Source of the DNA: Promerops cafer
Taxonomy: Eukaryota; Chordata; Aves; Passeriformes; Nectariniidae
NCBI GenBank assembly: GCA_013398275.1
Contig: VZSE01008388.1
Coordinates: 2,440,494-2,504,493 of the forward strand
Length of the DNA: 64,000 bases
Reading direction: 5' to 3'
This document shows, piece after piece, positions 1-12,100 of this stretch (its first letter is position 1; every line of letters starts with the position of its first letter). The notes under the pieces are model-generated. The model did no database searches, was not told where the DNA came from, and worked only from the letters and a program-made list of their open reading frames with translations. The translations under genes were made by a program, and so were the position numbers.

Positions 1-19
1 AACCCAGACTTGTGCCTAC

Positions 20-172
20 CCTCCGGCGTACCGCTGATGTCCGTGGGGGGCCCTGTGTTGACGGTGCGCTTGGGGTTCTGGGTCAGGGCGTTCTGCCGGG
101 TCCAGTCAAAATTGTCCATCTTGTCCTGCACGAAGCCACAGATCTTCTCGTCCTCAAAGCGACAGGTGTTAT
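20..172 (-). CDS. MDGA1: MDGA1 exon: N-terminal part of MAM domain
   Basis: The exon is 153 nt. It completes Asp and then reads NTCRFEDEKICGFVQDK through NFDWTRQNALTQNPK to PPTDISGTPEG. C3 and C11 form the usual N-terminal MAM cysteine pair spacing, and the FDWTR and G-P-P-x-D motifs are MAM hallmarks. The acceptor is CCCCACAG (plus 173-180) and the donor GAGG|GTAGGC at 19, again with G at intron position 4. The remaining MAM exons and the GPI-attachment region lie left of the window. MAM domains act in adhesion and, in MDGA1, pack against the Ig array. Confidence 0.96.
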
Positions 173-3100
173 CTGTGGGGATGGGAAGGGAAGGGAAGGG
201 GCTGCTCAGCTACTGCTTTGCGAACACCCTCCCCAGGCTGCCTGGGTGCTCACAGCAGTGCTGTGTTACCACTGAGGCTCTGTATCAAGCCAGGGGCAGA
301 TGGGCAGCCCCTGACCTCAGGAGGAGGCTGAAAAGGAAGGTATCATAGAAATCACAGAATAGGTTGAGTTGGAAGCAGCCTCAAAGTCCATTCAGTTCCA
401 AACCCACTGCCATGGGCAGGGATGCCATTCACTAGATCAGGTTGCCCAGGGCCCCATCCAGCCTGACCTTGAACACTTCCACAGATGGGGCACCCGTAAC
501 ATCTCTGGGCAGCCTGTTCCAGTGCCTCACCATTCTCTGAGTAAGGAATTTACTCTTAAAATCTAACCTAAATGTTCCCTCTTTTATTTAAAAATGTTCC
601 CCCTTTTCCTATCTCTGCCCATAATAGTGATTAGTGTTACGACAGAAGTGTTAATCCAGGCTGATGGATGTGATGGTCTGACAAAATGGAATGAAGCTAT
701 TATGGCTAAAGAGGAAGAGATTCTCTGAGAGATCTGAAGGGGCAAATGTAGAGGAGGGTAAAAAGATCACCGAAGGCAAACTGGCTACAAGGGGTTTTAT
801 ATCAGAACAACTTGATGGTAGAATAATTTCCCCAGGAGAGAGGAAAAAGTAGCAGCAGATGACCCCCCTTCAGGCTATATATTTAACTAAACTATGACAC
901 ACATAAAAAAAATCAGCTGTGGAGAAGAGGTCAGCTCAGCATGACAAACGTGTCATTTAGCCAGAGTACATCTAATTTACACCAGCTAAAAGGCACATTT
1001 GATTTTGCAGCTTATGCTGGTTCCCCTAACAAAATAAAACATGTAGGTAAAAGATTTTTATGTAGGATCAACCACATGTGCAATAGGGCTCACTTTTATT
1101 ACTATCACAAGACAGTTACCCCCTACAGCAATATTGTAAGACAGATGAAAAATCTTGTGCATAGACATAACCCAATATGGACTTGCAGAAATTGGAGTGA
1201 ATTGGACATGACCAGGCTGAAGATTGTAACCTTTGTGTTAAAAAGGTAGTTTTGAGTCACAAAAGCAAAGGTCAAGAACCAGCTTTACACTGCTGACACA
1301 ATAGGAGAGGGTTGGATAAAACAGGCAAAAAAGAAAGAGAAAACAGGTACAAGAACCATTGTGAAAACTGCTGTGTGTTTTGAATGGTCCCTGGGCAGAA
1401 ACCAGAGCTGGAGAATGAGCTGGAAGTGGGACCTTGGACCTTGTGAGTGATGTAAATACGGCAAGCACAGATATCTTTAATTGCTGCTTTTAAGTAAGAG
1501 CAAGGAGGTGTGTTACGAAACTGAAAGATAAAGCCATGAAACACATACAACAAAGGAAAACAAGGCTCTCAGTGAAGGCTTGGAATGTGCTAGGAACCTC
1601 ATCCATGGCATGCTGGTGCAAGACTCAACTTTTTGGGGTTTACCTCCCACTACTATTTATCATGCCTAGATGAAGAGAAGCCCAAAAGCCTCCTGGGGCT
1701 CCTGCATTCTTGTATCTTCAGTGATGACTTGCTCTGGTTCCTGGGCAGGAGGCTTTTTTTCCTAGGATGCATGACTCCGGCAGGATATGTAGGACAGAGC
1801 AGGGTCCTCAACCTATGGGCTGGATGCCAAAGATGGGACACACAAGGGAAGTTTTCTGCAATGTCAGGGCCAAAAGCTCCAGATGCAGTACGATGTGATG
1901 GTAGGAGCTTCATACATCTACCATACACAACAGAATTTGTTACCTTGTACCAGAGAAGAGAGACTACCCATGAAATGAAAAGAATCTTGACTCTGAGATG
2001 CTGCACCTTCTGGTGGCTACCCTACCTTCTGGTGGCTAGCATCTTCCCCATCTTCTCCCATTTGGAAATGAAAACAACTGTAATCCAAAGGGACATCAAA
2101 GGTCTCCACACCCCTGGGATAGGGAAGTGGGTTCCCCCTTCTTGCCTGTCTCTTTCCAGCGTTCCATCAAACTAATGAGAAGAGAGGATGCAGCCTCCTG
2201 CAAAAATGTCTTTGCCAGCATAGGTTGGACAATGTGTGGCAAGCCAAGGGCCTGGTTCACAGACTGGGGCAGCTGGGTTTTCAGTAAACTCAGGGGGAAA
2301 CACAGCATGCTCATTCCTTTGGGCTGAGCACAGCCATCGGGAGCTTGTCTGGGCTGGCCACTTAACTGCTGATTAACCCTGGCTAAGTGCTTTCCACTCA
2401 ATCTGCTCATTTCTAATTAGCATCCAAATCCAAATTAGCCACTGCTCTGCAGTGCCTAACACAGGGGCCCGAATGGCATCTGGAGCTGAAGGAGAAGGGA
2501 ACAGAGGACAGGGCAGATGCTTACAGGGTCTAAGACAGGGTAACTATGTGGGATAGGGGGCCTCTTTCATTCCCAGAACAAAGAGATGGAAGGAGAAAAG
2601 AGTCAGAAGGCAGCTCCTAAGGGTCCTTCCTCAGCTCTTTTGGCTGAGAGAAGGGAGTTCATGGCTGTACCAGATCCCCAGTAGTCCTCAAAGGAGAGGC
2701 TGGAGCCCACAAGCTTGCTGATGTTGCTGGGTGGTGTAATACCCCTCGTTTCTCTCCACTGTACCAAAAACATCTGCATGACTCCAGTTCATGGGTTTCC
2801 AGCTGCAGTTAGAAGAGACACATTTTCTCTTAAAATGGCATTATCTTACACAGCAGGATCCACAATGACTGTCCTTTTGCAAAAGCACCAGGGCGGTTTG
2901 CACGTCTGACCCTGTTGAGCACATGGACTTCCAAAGAAAGATGACATCTTTCTCCAACACAGAATTACCCGAACAGGGAATATCAGGCGGAAAGCGGAGC
3001 TGGAAGCTGTGACACAGAGGTCAGCCAGGCAACCGACTGAGAGGGAACAAACCACAAATGAGGGAGGAGGCACAGAAATCAAAGGCAAGGCAGATTAAGG

Positions 3101-6100
3101 AGAAAGCACAAGCTCAGGTGGAGATCAGAGAGAGCTGTGAAAGACAAGAAGACCTGAGGACAGCATTCCAAACTTAGCACCAAGGCCTGGTTGTGCCAGC
3201 CTGGTAGGCTACTGTGCCTTCATTTGTAAGATGCCACACGCATGGGATGAGACTGCTCAGAGAAGTTGACTCAAGAGTCTATAGACAGCTCTTTTAACAT
3301 CCAGACAGGGCCCTGAGTACATGTTCTCACTCAAATGCAGCTCCTTCCAGAAGGCAACGCTTCTCGCAGAGCGCATAAAATAGAGAAGGGTCCCTTGCAT
3401 CACAGGTCAAGCAATGCTGTTGCTTAATCAACACCAAGATCCATCTTATGTGCAACACCACTTGCTGTGCAGGAGTTTGAACCTTCAGCACATCGCCTCT
3501 GCTTAGCTTGGGAGCTCAAGGCACTTTCCAACAACTAATGAACAAGGCTTCTTAACTTCTCTGTAGCATAGCAATGCCTCTTTGTATGTATCTTCTGCAT
3601 TACATGTGGGGAAATAGATGCACAAAGTATAGAGAGACACATTTAACAGCACCCAGTACCTAAACTGGAAAGAGAACCCAAGTACTCCAACTCCTGGTCC
3701 TTTGGTATAGAACAAGCCACAGGAAAGCAAAGCTCTGTGGTTTCTCTGAGTTACAATGGAGGTGCCATGAATAACTAGGAAGTGTTCGGTGTGGTTTGGG
3801 ACACTGACAGCATGTCACCTCTGGATGGTTATTAACAAGGTTCACCAGGACAAACCTGGCAGATCCAGCCAAGAAGAAAACCTTTAAATCACCTGCTGTG
3901 CCTCAGAGACCATGAGGTGATCTGACTTTTGACATCAACTGTGGTCTTCAAACCTTCTTGAAGACTTTCACCATTTGCCAGGGATCCTGGCTCATCATCA
4001 AGGTGTAAAGGAAGCTTCCTGTTTAAAATTTAAGCAGTGGATTTAAATAGTGAACACAGAAGTTGTTCTCTGGATTGTAATAAGCAAGGTGGAGGTGGTA
4101 GGGGATCGGGCTCCTCAAAAGATGGATTTAGTGCTGTCTTCACCACACAGATTTCCTTGGCAGGCTTTGCAGTGGTGGCAGCTCAGAGTGCAGAGATGTT
4201 TGCTCTCAGTTACAGACACCTCCATGCCTTCCCAGGGAAGAGACCCTCTACTGTGGCTGTTAGCATTTCTTGTTGCTTTGCTTTCTTGAGAAACGTAAGG
4301 GAGTTCTTCCTTTCAAGTCCTTAGGGGAAAGACATCCCTGGCTCTGAAGTTCTGTCTGCCAGATGAATGCAAAAAATAATAATCCTATTCTAGCTGCAGA
4401 CTATGGGTGAATAGCAGATGGAGTGCACTTGAATAAAACTGCCTTCATCATTTAGCTGTGGTGTGACAACTGACACTGTCTTGGAGCATGAAGGACCATG
4501 CTCCCAGCCCCAGCTCTGCTGCAGACCTGCAGTGTGACCCACAGGCTATCATTTTCTGAACATCAGTTTCCTCATCTAGAAAATGAAGACAATGAGAATT
4601 GTATTGAGACCTCAAAGTACGTCATAATCTAAGAAAGAATATGTAACAGTCTCTCCCATTGCAATTTTCTAGCTATTTTATAAACAATAATGGAAGAAAG
4701 CTTCACAGTGCTGTAACCGGTTAAAAGTCATCCTATTTGCCACCAGTATACAAGGAACTGTCACCTTTTTTAACCTTTGCATTACAAAACATTCTTGAAG
4801 AATGGGCACAAACTTGAGTAATCCAACTCTAAACACAGGCTGACATCTCATTCCCACATGTTCTTACCTGAACAAACTTGGATTCCTCTGGAGTCTGAGC
4901 ATTATCAGAGACCAGACACACCAGCAATAGATGGTAAGCAACAAGCCAGGCTAATCTACAACAACCAACATCTGCCATGGATCACCACCCACTGCACTTG
5001 CCCATGGTCCCAAAATCATGGTTTTAGCACCACACACAGCCAGACTGCAGGTATGGGAGAAACAGTGTTGCTGCTCTGAAAGGGCAAGACACCTTGGCCA
5101 TCCAAAAAATAAACCAGCTATCCCATATACTTCTTAATGACATCATCACCAAGGTTACAAGATTACATCTGATAAAACAAGGGAAACCAAAACACCCAAG
5201 AAGGAGGAGCTGGAATGGCTTGTGGGGCAGCACTCCAGAGTTTAGTTTAGAAAGCAAAGGTTATATCCAAATAAAATTGCAGAGGAGGTCAGGACAGAGC
5301 AGATTCCCCAGCACTGGAATGTGGTCATGACATTAAAGCAATCAGTTATTCTAGAGAACTTCAAGGTAAAATCTTAGAATTAAGATAATGCTTAGGCACT
5401 TTTTGAAATACAAATTCTGTTTTTTAGAACCAGATTACCTGATTTTTAAGAGTCAGTCTTATTGGTAACCTCTAAATATTTGAAATTCCCAATGTCTTTT
5501 GTTCACTTCCTCTGCCCTTCCTTTGCTTTTCCTTTATAACCCAATACCTGGCTCTGTAACCATGCCACACGCATGCCTGCCCCAATGTTATTAACATCTT
5601 ATTAGGCTGAGAGAGAAAATGCATGAAGAAGTAATTGTATTAAGTGACTCTCAGAGTTTGTAAATTAATCACCATTGTGCATGCCCTTGGATCAGGCTGC
5701 CAGAGGCATTAATCATCTAATCTTTGCCTTTCACTCCAGAGCTTTCAATGTTTGCTCCCAGAATCTGGCTCAGCAGCCTAGTGTGAACTTTTCCCTGGGG
5801 GTAGTGGTAACAGGGGAAGTATGAAGCAGTAGCAGGAGGTATTTCCATGTTTTTGGGATGAGAGTTGGGCAACTCAGCTGTGGTCCAAACAAAGAGCTAA
5901 AAACCTTTGGGCTCATATTTCACTGGCAGCAGGTCTGAAAGGAAAGGGCGTATCTGAAAGCAAGTGTGGTAGGTCCAATTTTAGGCAGTCAGTCTCAAGG
6001 TGTGAACTCACAGGCAAGGCCTTCACAACTGGCCCAGAGGTCCCAACATCCACCAGAGGCTGGGCAATTTATATCAAGGGGAAATTGCAAGTGTTGGGTT

Positions 6101-9100
6101 TATTGCATGAAAAACATGAGTGGCTGAGTTATGTTCCACCATAGGCAAATTTCCTGCAGTTGTTCTGGATTCAATCAAGCTGCCAAAGCTACCCCAGGCA
6201 GGCAATCTGAAGGCTCAGCTTACAAAGTCCCCAAGAGATTGACATAATTAGGACTGAAGTTGCTCTGGGTTTACCAGTGATTTATGCAGTGTAAAAGCAA
6301 GTGGCAAAAGGCCAGATTTTGTCACTTGCACCTGTGGGCTGGGACGCTTGCCTCCTCCAGCAAGTACTGAGAGAGACATTCTAGAGTAGGTCCCTGGCAA
6401 TGTGCTCGGTGTTTCCCAGTGAGTCTTCTATGAAGAATATTTAAAGTAGATCAGGAAGAGAGAAAAAGAAAGCAATTGGATCAGGAATTAGAGCCACAAA
6501 ATTCCTCTGACTCTGTAAGAAGCTCCTACTCTCAGGCAGAGTATGGTTCATTAAACCATCCTCAGAGTGTGAACATGCAAGAATTAACTCCTTGTGGCTG
6601 CCTTAACAAGGTAGCTCCCTATCCTGATTCTGCCATCACCTAATCCTGGCTTCTCCTCTCCACTGCTACCCTGCAGTGCAGCAGTAGAACTTACCTACAC
6701 ATAGAGTAATACATAAAAACACTGAATACTGACTCAGCAGCTGGAAACAGGGAGAAACAGACCCATGCTCTCCATGGAGCCCAAGCAAGTAGTCTGCCCA
6801 TCTCTGCCCAAGAGCTTTGCCTGGGCTTATGTCCTACAATCAAAGCGAAGGGACCTTGTTGCATCCCCTGGGGATCATTCCCCCACTACTTACATCAAGC
6901 CAGAATTCATCTTTTATACTCAATGGGCACTATCATGTTGGTGTTAAAGAACATCATTCTTAGACATTGTGTATTCAGCCCTCAAAATCAATGGGAACTC
7001 TGGATGCTCAATACAGATGGGCCTGCATCTTGCCAAGAACAACCAGAAGGTAAATAAGCAAGTTAACAGTGATGACACTGAAGGGGAAGAAGAAAGGGAC
7101 TGTGCTCAAAGAGTTTGCAAGAAGAGACAGATCTGAGCTGGAGACTGCTCCATACAAGCCTGCAGAGATACCAAGTGGTATCATTCCTAGTCAGAAGAGG
7201 ATGGGGAATATTCCTAAACACAGATATTTTGGGGAACATTTAGTAACCTGCTTACTGGAAGTAGGTTGTTCATGCTGGGGCATGGGAGTGGGTGTGGCGT
7301 AGATCACAGTCTACGCCATCACAAAGATATCAGGTGTGAGTGAGAAGCATATCCCTGGCATAAATCTCCTGGCAATAACTTGAGGTACAACAAATGGCAA
7401 TTTTTACTGGAAGATTTAGAGTATGCAATTTCATCCTCTTTTGGGGAAGAAAGATTTGACAAAGTCAGCTGTGTATTCCAGCTACTTGTCTTGCCTGATC
7501 TGCTGGAGCACTCAACTAACTTACATTATATTCAAAGCATTAACACAAAGGTCTTGTTGCTTACCTGTTGGATTGGGATAGTTGATAGCTGGAAAAAGAA
7601 ACAGAAAAACAAGTCAAAACAAAAGCACAAATCATAATCGAAGTCTGAAAATAAAACAAACACATCAAGAAAGGTCACAAATGCACAAGTCTCCTGGTAG
7701 CATCCTTGTGAGAAAACAATGCTTGGTGCCTGTTTTGGTGATGGAAAAAGATGCTGACACTCTGATCCAAGCAGCAAGAGATCTTAAGACAACTCCACCT
7801 AAGGGGTGATCCTTGGATCATAGGGAAACCCTTCTGGCAATCAGTAGTTTCCTTCTCGAGCACTCACTGGGATAGCACCCACTTAGATACCAAAGCTTGG
7901 TATCTAAGAGGGACATCAAAGTAGTTTGATGCACAGTGGAAGATTGACATGACAGGTATGCTGGGGACACCAGACACGCTGTCACTCCATGGGACAAGAG
8001 GGTTCTGTGAAATCAAGGAAGCATAACGGGAGAAGGATCTGTACTTTCTGCTAAAATAGAGGGTCCAAACTCCTGTTGGAGAGTAAAGGAATCATAGAGG
8101 TGTGGGAATAGAGAGAGCTGTTGGGATGATGGGGAGAGAAGTATGGTCAATGTATACCAATGAGATAATCTGGGATTCAAGGTATTGGACAGAGCTACAG
8201 CTTTATGAGTGACTAGTTAGGAAAGGAATCATGCATTAAGCTCTGGAAATAACTGAAGTCTCCTGAAATCCTCTTACTTTCATGGGTGTGTGGCTAATAC
8301 ACAGCATCCAGTGGCTATCTTGTATAATAAGCCACTGTACCACGGGGTGTTGCAGCATGGCCTGACTGGGGTTTTGGGGATCTCCTGCCCACAGAGTGCA
8401 GAGTGCGAGTCAGAGCTGCTGAGTGAAGGATGAGTGGAGACTGACCTTCAGAGGTCTCTAGTGCTCTGCATTGATGGCAGCATCCAAAATACAGTCAAAT
8501 GCGACAGCGCTGTGCCATCAGAACTCCTCAGAGCACAGAGACCCAGCCAAGGGTCACAGAAGACCACTTCTCTGCACGCCCACATCCCCAGGCCTGAGGC
8601 TCGGACCTGCTCTCGCAGGAGGAGGAGACACCTACGTTCCATGTACCGGATGATGCGGGCAGCCATATCTCCAGCCCCAAAGCTGGTGATGGGTGTCAGG
8701 CGAACTTCATAGCTCTGAGGCACTTTCAGGTTGGGTAAGATGTGCTCCAGCAACAGGCCTTTCTCCATTTTCTTCACAGGAATGAAGGTCTGGATGGTGT
8801 TTCTCTGAGACAGCTGCACAGAAAAAGAACGCATAGTGTTGTGAAAATCCTGAAACTGGAAACCTGAGCAATCGTGTCCATCATCTAACATCCTATTCCT
8901 CCTTTTTTCTATACAGATGTACACCTGGTTGCTCCATGAGATCTTCATGCAGTATTGGTTTGAAAATTGCCATCCCTGGTACAGAACAGTGATCAGGAGC
9001 CTAAACTCTCCCTGAAGGGAAGCCTTGGTGTTCTCCAAAGGAGGGACTGTAGGGACAATTTGAACTAAAGGTCCTTGAAGCAACTTTGTGTCAGAAGCAA

Positions 9101-12100
9101 TGGTTTCAGGACGGAGAAAATGAACCCAATTCACCCCTGTTAGTGCACCCAGGTCCTATGCAAACACAGCATGGCATTGCACCAAGACACCCTTCAGTTC
9201 AAAATCACTGCTGCAGAATCCATTCCTTTGCTGCCTGGGCCATGTGGCACTTTATTTAGTGTCTCACTGGGAGCAGTCTACTACCATACTTCCTCAGAAG
9301 CCTTTCATATGGTCCATCCTTGGACTGCCTCTGCAGACCAGAGCAAGGGGTCTAGTTCAAGTTGATGGTTCTCTGGGGTCACTCACAGGCTCCCTCTCCC
9401 TCTGATTCCCATTGGAAGGGGCTGAATTATGCTAGCTGAACCATACCAGCTAAACACTGTTCAGTTTGCTAAGACAGCAGGGAAGTTTCAAGAAAACAAT
9501 GGGGAAAATATCGTTATCAAAATCACCGCCACTAAAAATGATGAATTACATGTCAGTGAAACCTCCCTGCCATGGTCATGCTTGCTTGGCTGGGAAAGAA
9601 CGAGGTTTGCATTGAGAAGATACAATTTCCTGCCTCTCGCTGTGCACTGCCTGTATCCTTGTGGCAAGATATGTAAACAGGGATGCTGGTGTTGGTAAAA
9701 AGACCTTTGTCAGGACTTTCCATAGTCCAGTGTTCACTAAGCTTTCCCTTGCCTCTGATATATCCTCTAGGCTGAAGTTTTCATTGCAAACGCAGTTGTC
9801 CTGACAGGCAGTCTCAGTGTTCGTCATTAACTCTGAAGTTGCAGGATTACTGGAAACGGGATGCATGGAGGAACGTTTACAGCAAATCTGTCAGTGGGGC
9901 AAGAAGATGGAGTGAGGGCACAGCAGAAGCCAAGGCCACTATCAAAGCAGGGCAGGGGACAACGCCGATGTGGCGCTTCTTAAAAACAAGTACATGCAAG
10001 CCTGCTCTGCCTGTGTCCAGCTCTCACGTACGTAACTCTAAGTTCAAACTCAGGAGCAATGGCTGCCTCTGTAGAGCTTTCTGTGCCAAAGCCCCATTCA
10101 TTTCCAGCACAGTCGGGACCCATTGACCCACCTCCTTGATCTGCCCACAGTTTGGATGCTGGTCCCAAGTGAAGGGGCAGGGATTGGTTCCCTGGGAATG
10201 TGTGGTTGCATGTGGTTCTCACAGTGAAAAACAATTTTGCACCGGCCTTACAGATTGTACCTAAAGGAAACCTTTGTACCTCAACAGATCAGGGTCTAAG
10301 TTGCTTGAGGAACTACTTGCTGCACTCTCCTCCTCCTCCCCGGCAAGATGGAGCAGAAAGCTGGGTGCTGTTCTGGTGCCTTCCCCCAGCTTGATGCCGC
10401 CCTGCAAGGCACCTGGGAGCAGTCCTAGTGGGCAGGACCAGGGCAGTGGTTCCCAGAGGCACCAGGATGCTGCCAGGATCTGTTCGTATCAACAACGCCC
10501 TATCTGCACACATGCCAGCTGGGTTCTGCCAGCCACGTGACCCAGCTGGCATTCCTACTGCTCAGCCCTCCCATCTGCCAGCCCTCCACACCATCGCTCT
10601 GGCCAAGCAATGGCAGAGCTGGCTCCCAGGGGCAGGGACTTAAGCTGGGATCATTAGCACCAGGCCCCCAATTATCCGGGAGAAGAGGAGCAGTCAGAAG
10701 CCAGAAGCAGAAGGCTGGAATGATACAACTCCTGGCATGGGACTTTTTGGGGAGCAGAGTGTGACTAGGAGGGCTGGCAGCAGCTCCTCCCCACAGGCTG
10801 CCATTTGCTGGGGTGTTGGGAAGGCAGCCAGCAAATAGGAAGAGGTCAGGAGCTCGTCTAGACATAACCTTTAGAAGAGAAACAAAATGGAGAGTCAGAG
10901 AGAAGCTTGAGGGTGAGATTCAGACAGTGCAAATTCCACCTCAGCTGGGAGTTAGGTGGAATTTGGGTATCTAAAGCCTCTGGGAGCAAGGTCAAATCAT
11001 GTACTCTCCCACATCATCTAATCCAGGACAAACTGAGAAAACAGCCTCCAGTCTGGACTGCAAAGCTCTGGATCCCCTAGTTGAGTCTATCCTCAGGGAC
11101 TTGTGTAACCAAATAAATAACTGGCTGCCACCCAGGTTGGGCTGCAAAACAGAAATAATTAAAGGCACATATGCTTCCTATGGGTTGCAACATCCCTGCT
11201 TTCTAGAAGAGACCTGGATCACTAGGTAGTGGGAAAGGCACAGCCAAGGCTCAGCATGTATCTCCTCTGGCTGCATAGAGGTAAAGTTTTAAGAGGGTCT
11301 TTTCCCTCCACCAAATACTTTGTACCTGTATCTTCTTCCAGTGTAAGTCCTGTCTCTATCCAATATGCAACTTGGACTGACACAGAAACTGGTTGCCAGC
11401 AAGACTGCCCTCTGTACATCTTTACTACGGTCTGTACAGTCCTGGCATCACAACAGAACTGGCCCTGGATGTCTTTGGAAAGACTGGCTTCCCTGTGAAA
11501 AGCAGCATGGGTCCTGAGCTAGCTGCAGCTGTCCGTAGAAAGAGCCAGGTGCGCTGCCAGCACAGTTTAAAGGGCATGAAATTAGTGCAAGGGAGAAAAG
11601 GGGGCAGCTCCAGCCAGCTGCTTTCTGTGTGCATGTGGAGCAGGTGCTGGCGTGCAGTCATTAGCACAGGTCCAGCAGACAGAGACATAAAGGCCAAGGT
11701 CTGCCTCTGCATCCCCCTCCTTAAACATCCTCTGCCTCCCTGATTGCCAGCAGCAGGTCTGTGCAGAGCTGCATGCATCAGTCCAGTAGGAACCCATTTT
11801 TCAATCCACTTCAATTGCCAGCCGTTTCCCTTTCTCCTGCTCCATGTGTTCTCATGCTATTCTGGTATCTTCTTCCTTCCACCCCCTTCTCAGCATCTCT
11901 CCTCCGGATGACGCTGACCCAGTGTTCCAGTTTAATATTGCTGCAGTGCAGTTAATAAAGCAGAGGCCAGCGCAGAGGACAGGGAAACACCGGCCACCTT
12001 ATTAGAGATGCTGAAGCCTCAGTGGAGGAGCTCATGCTACAAGCTCATTCATCACCAGGCTCAGGAAGCTGGCTCAGGGGCCAGAACAAGAGCACTGCGC

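Larger units (their letters stand above)
173..7564 (-). other. MDGA1: MDGA1 intron between microexon and MAM exon
   Basis: This is 7392 bases of intron. It holds a CR1 tail (346-630), two MIR-type remnants (3590-3722, 4480-4650), a 19-bp tandem duplication (2005-2040), a candidate conserved block (5560-5760) and a hairpin (7295-7318). Open frames such as 941-1249 and 1633-2175 match nothing I recognise and have no supporting splice or codon evidence. Confidence 0.9.

Noticed and set aside
941..1249. 102-codon open frame
   Set aside because: Peptide resembles nothing known to me and the region is ordinary AT-rich intron.
1633..2175. 180-codon open frame on the plus strand
   Set aside because: No recognisable protein; it runs through the 19-bp tandem duplication and has no codon-use or domain support.
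10512..10552. Pre-miRNA candidate at the 13-bp hairpin
   Set aside because: The stem does not extend beyond 13 bp, too short for a miRNA precursor.
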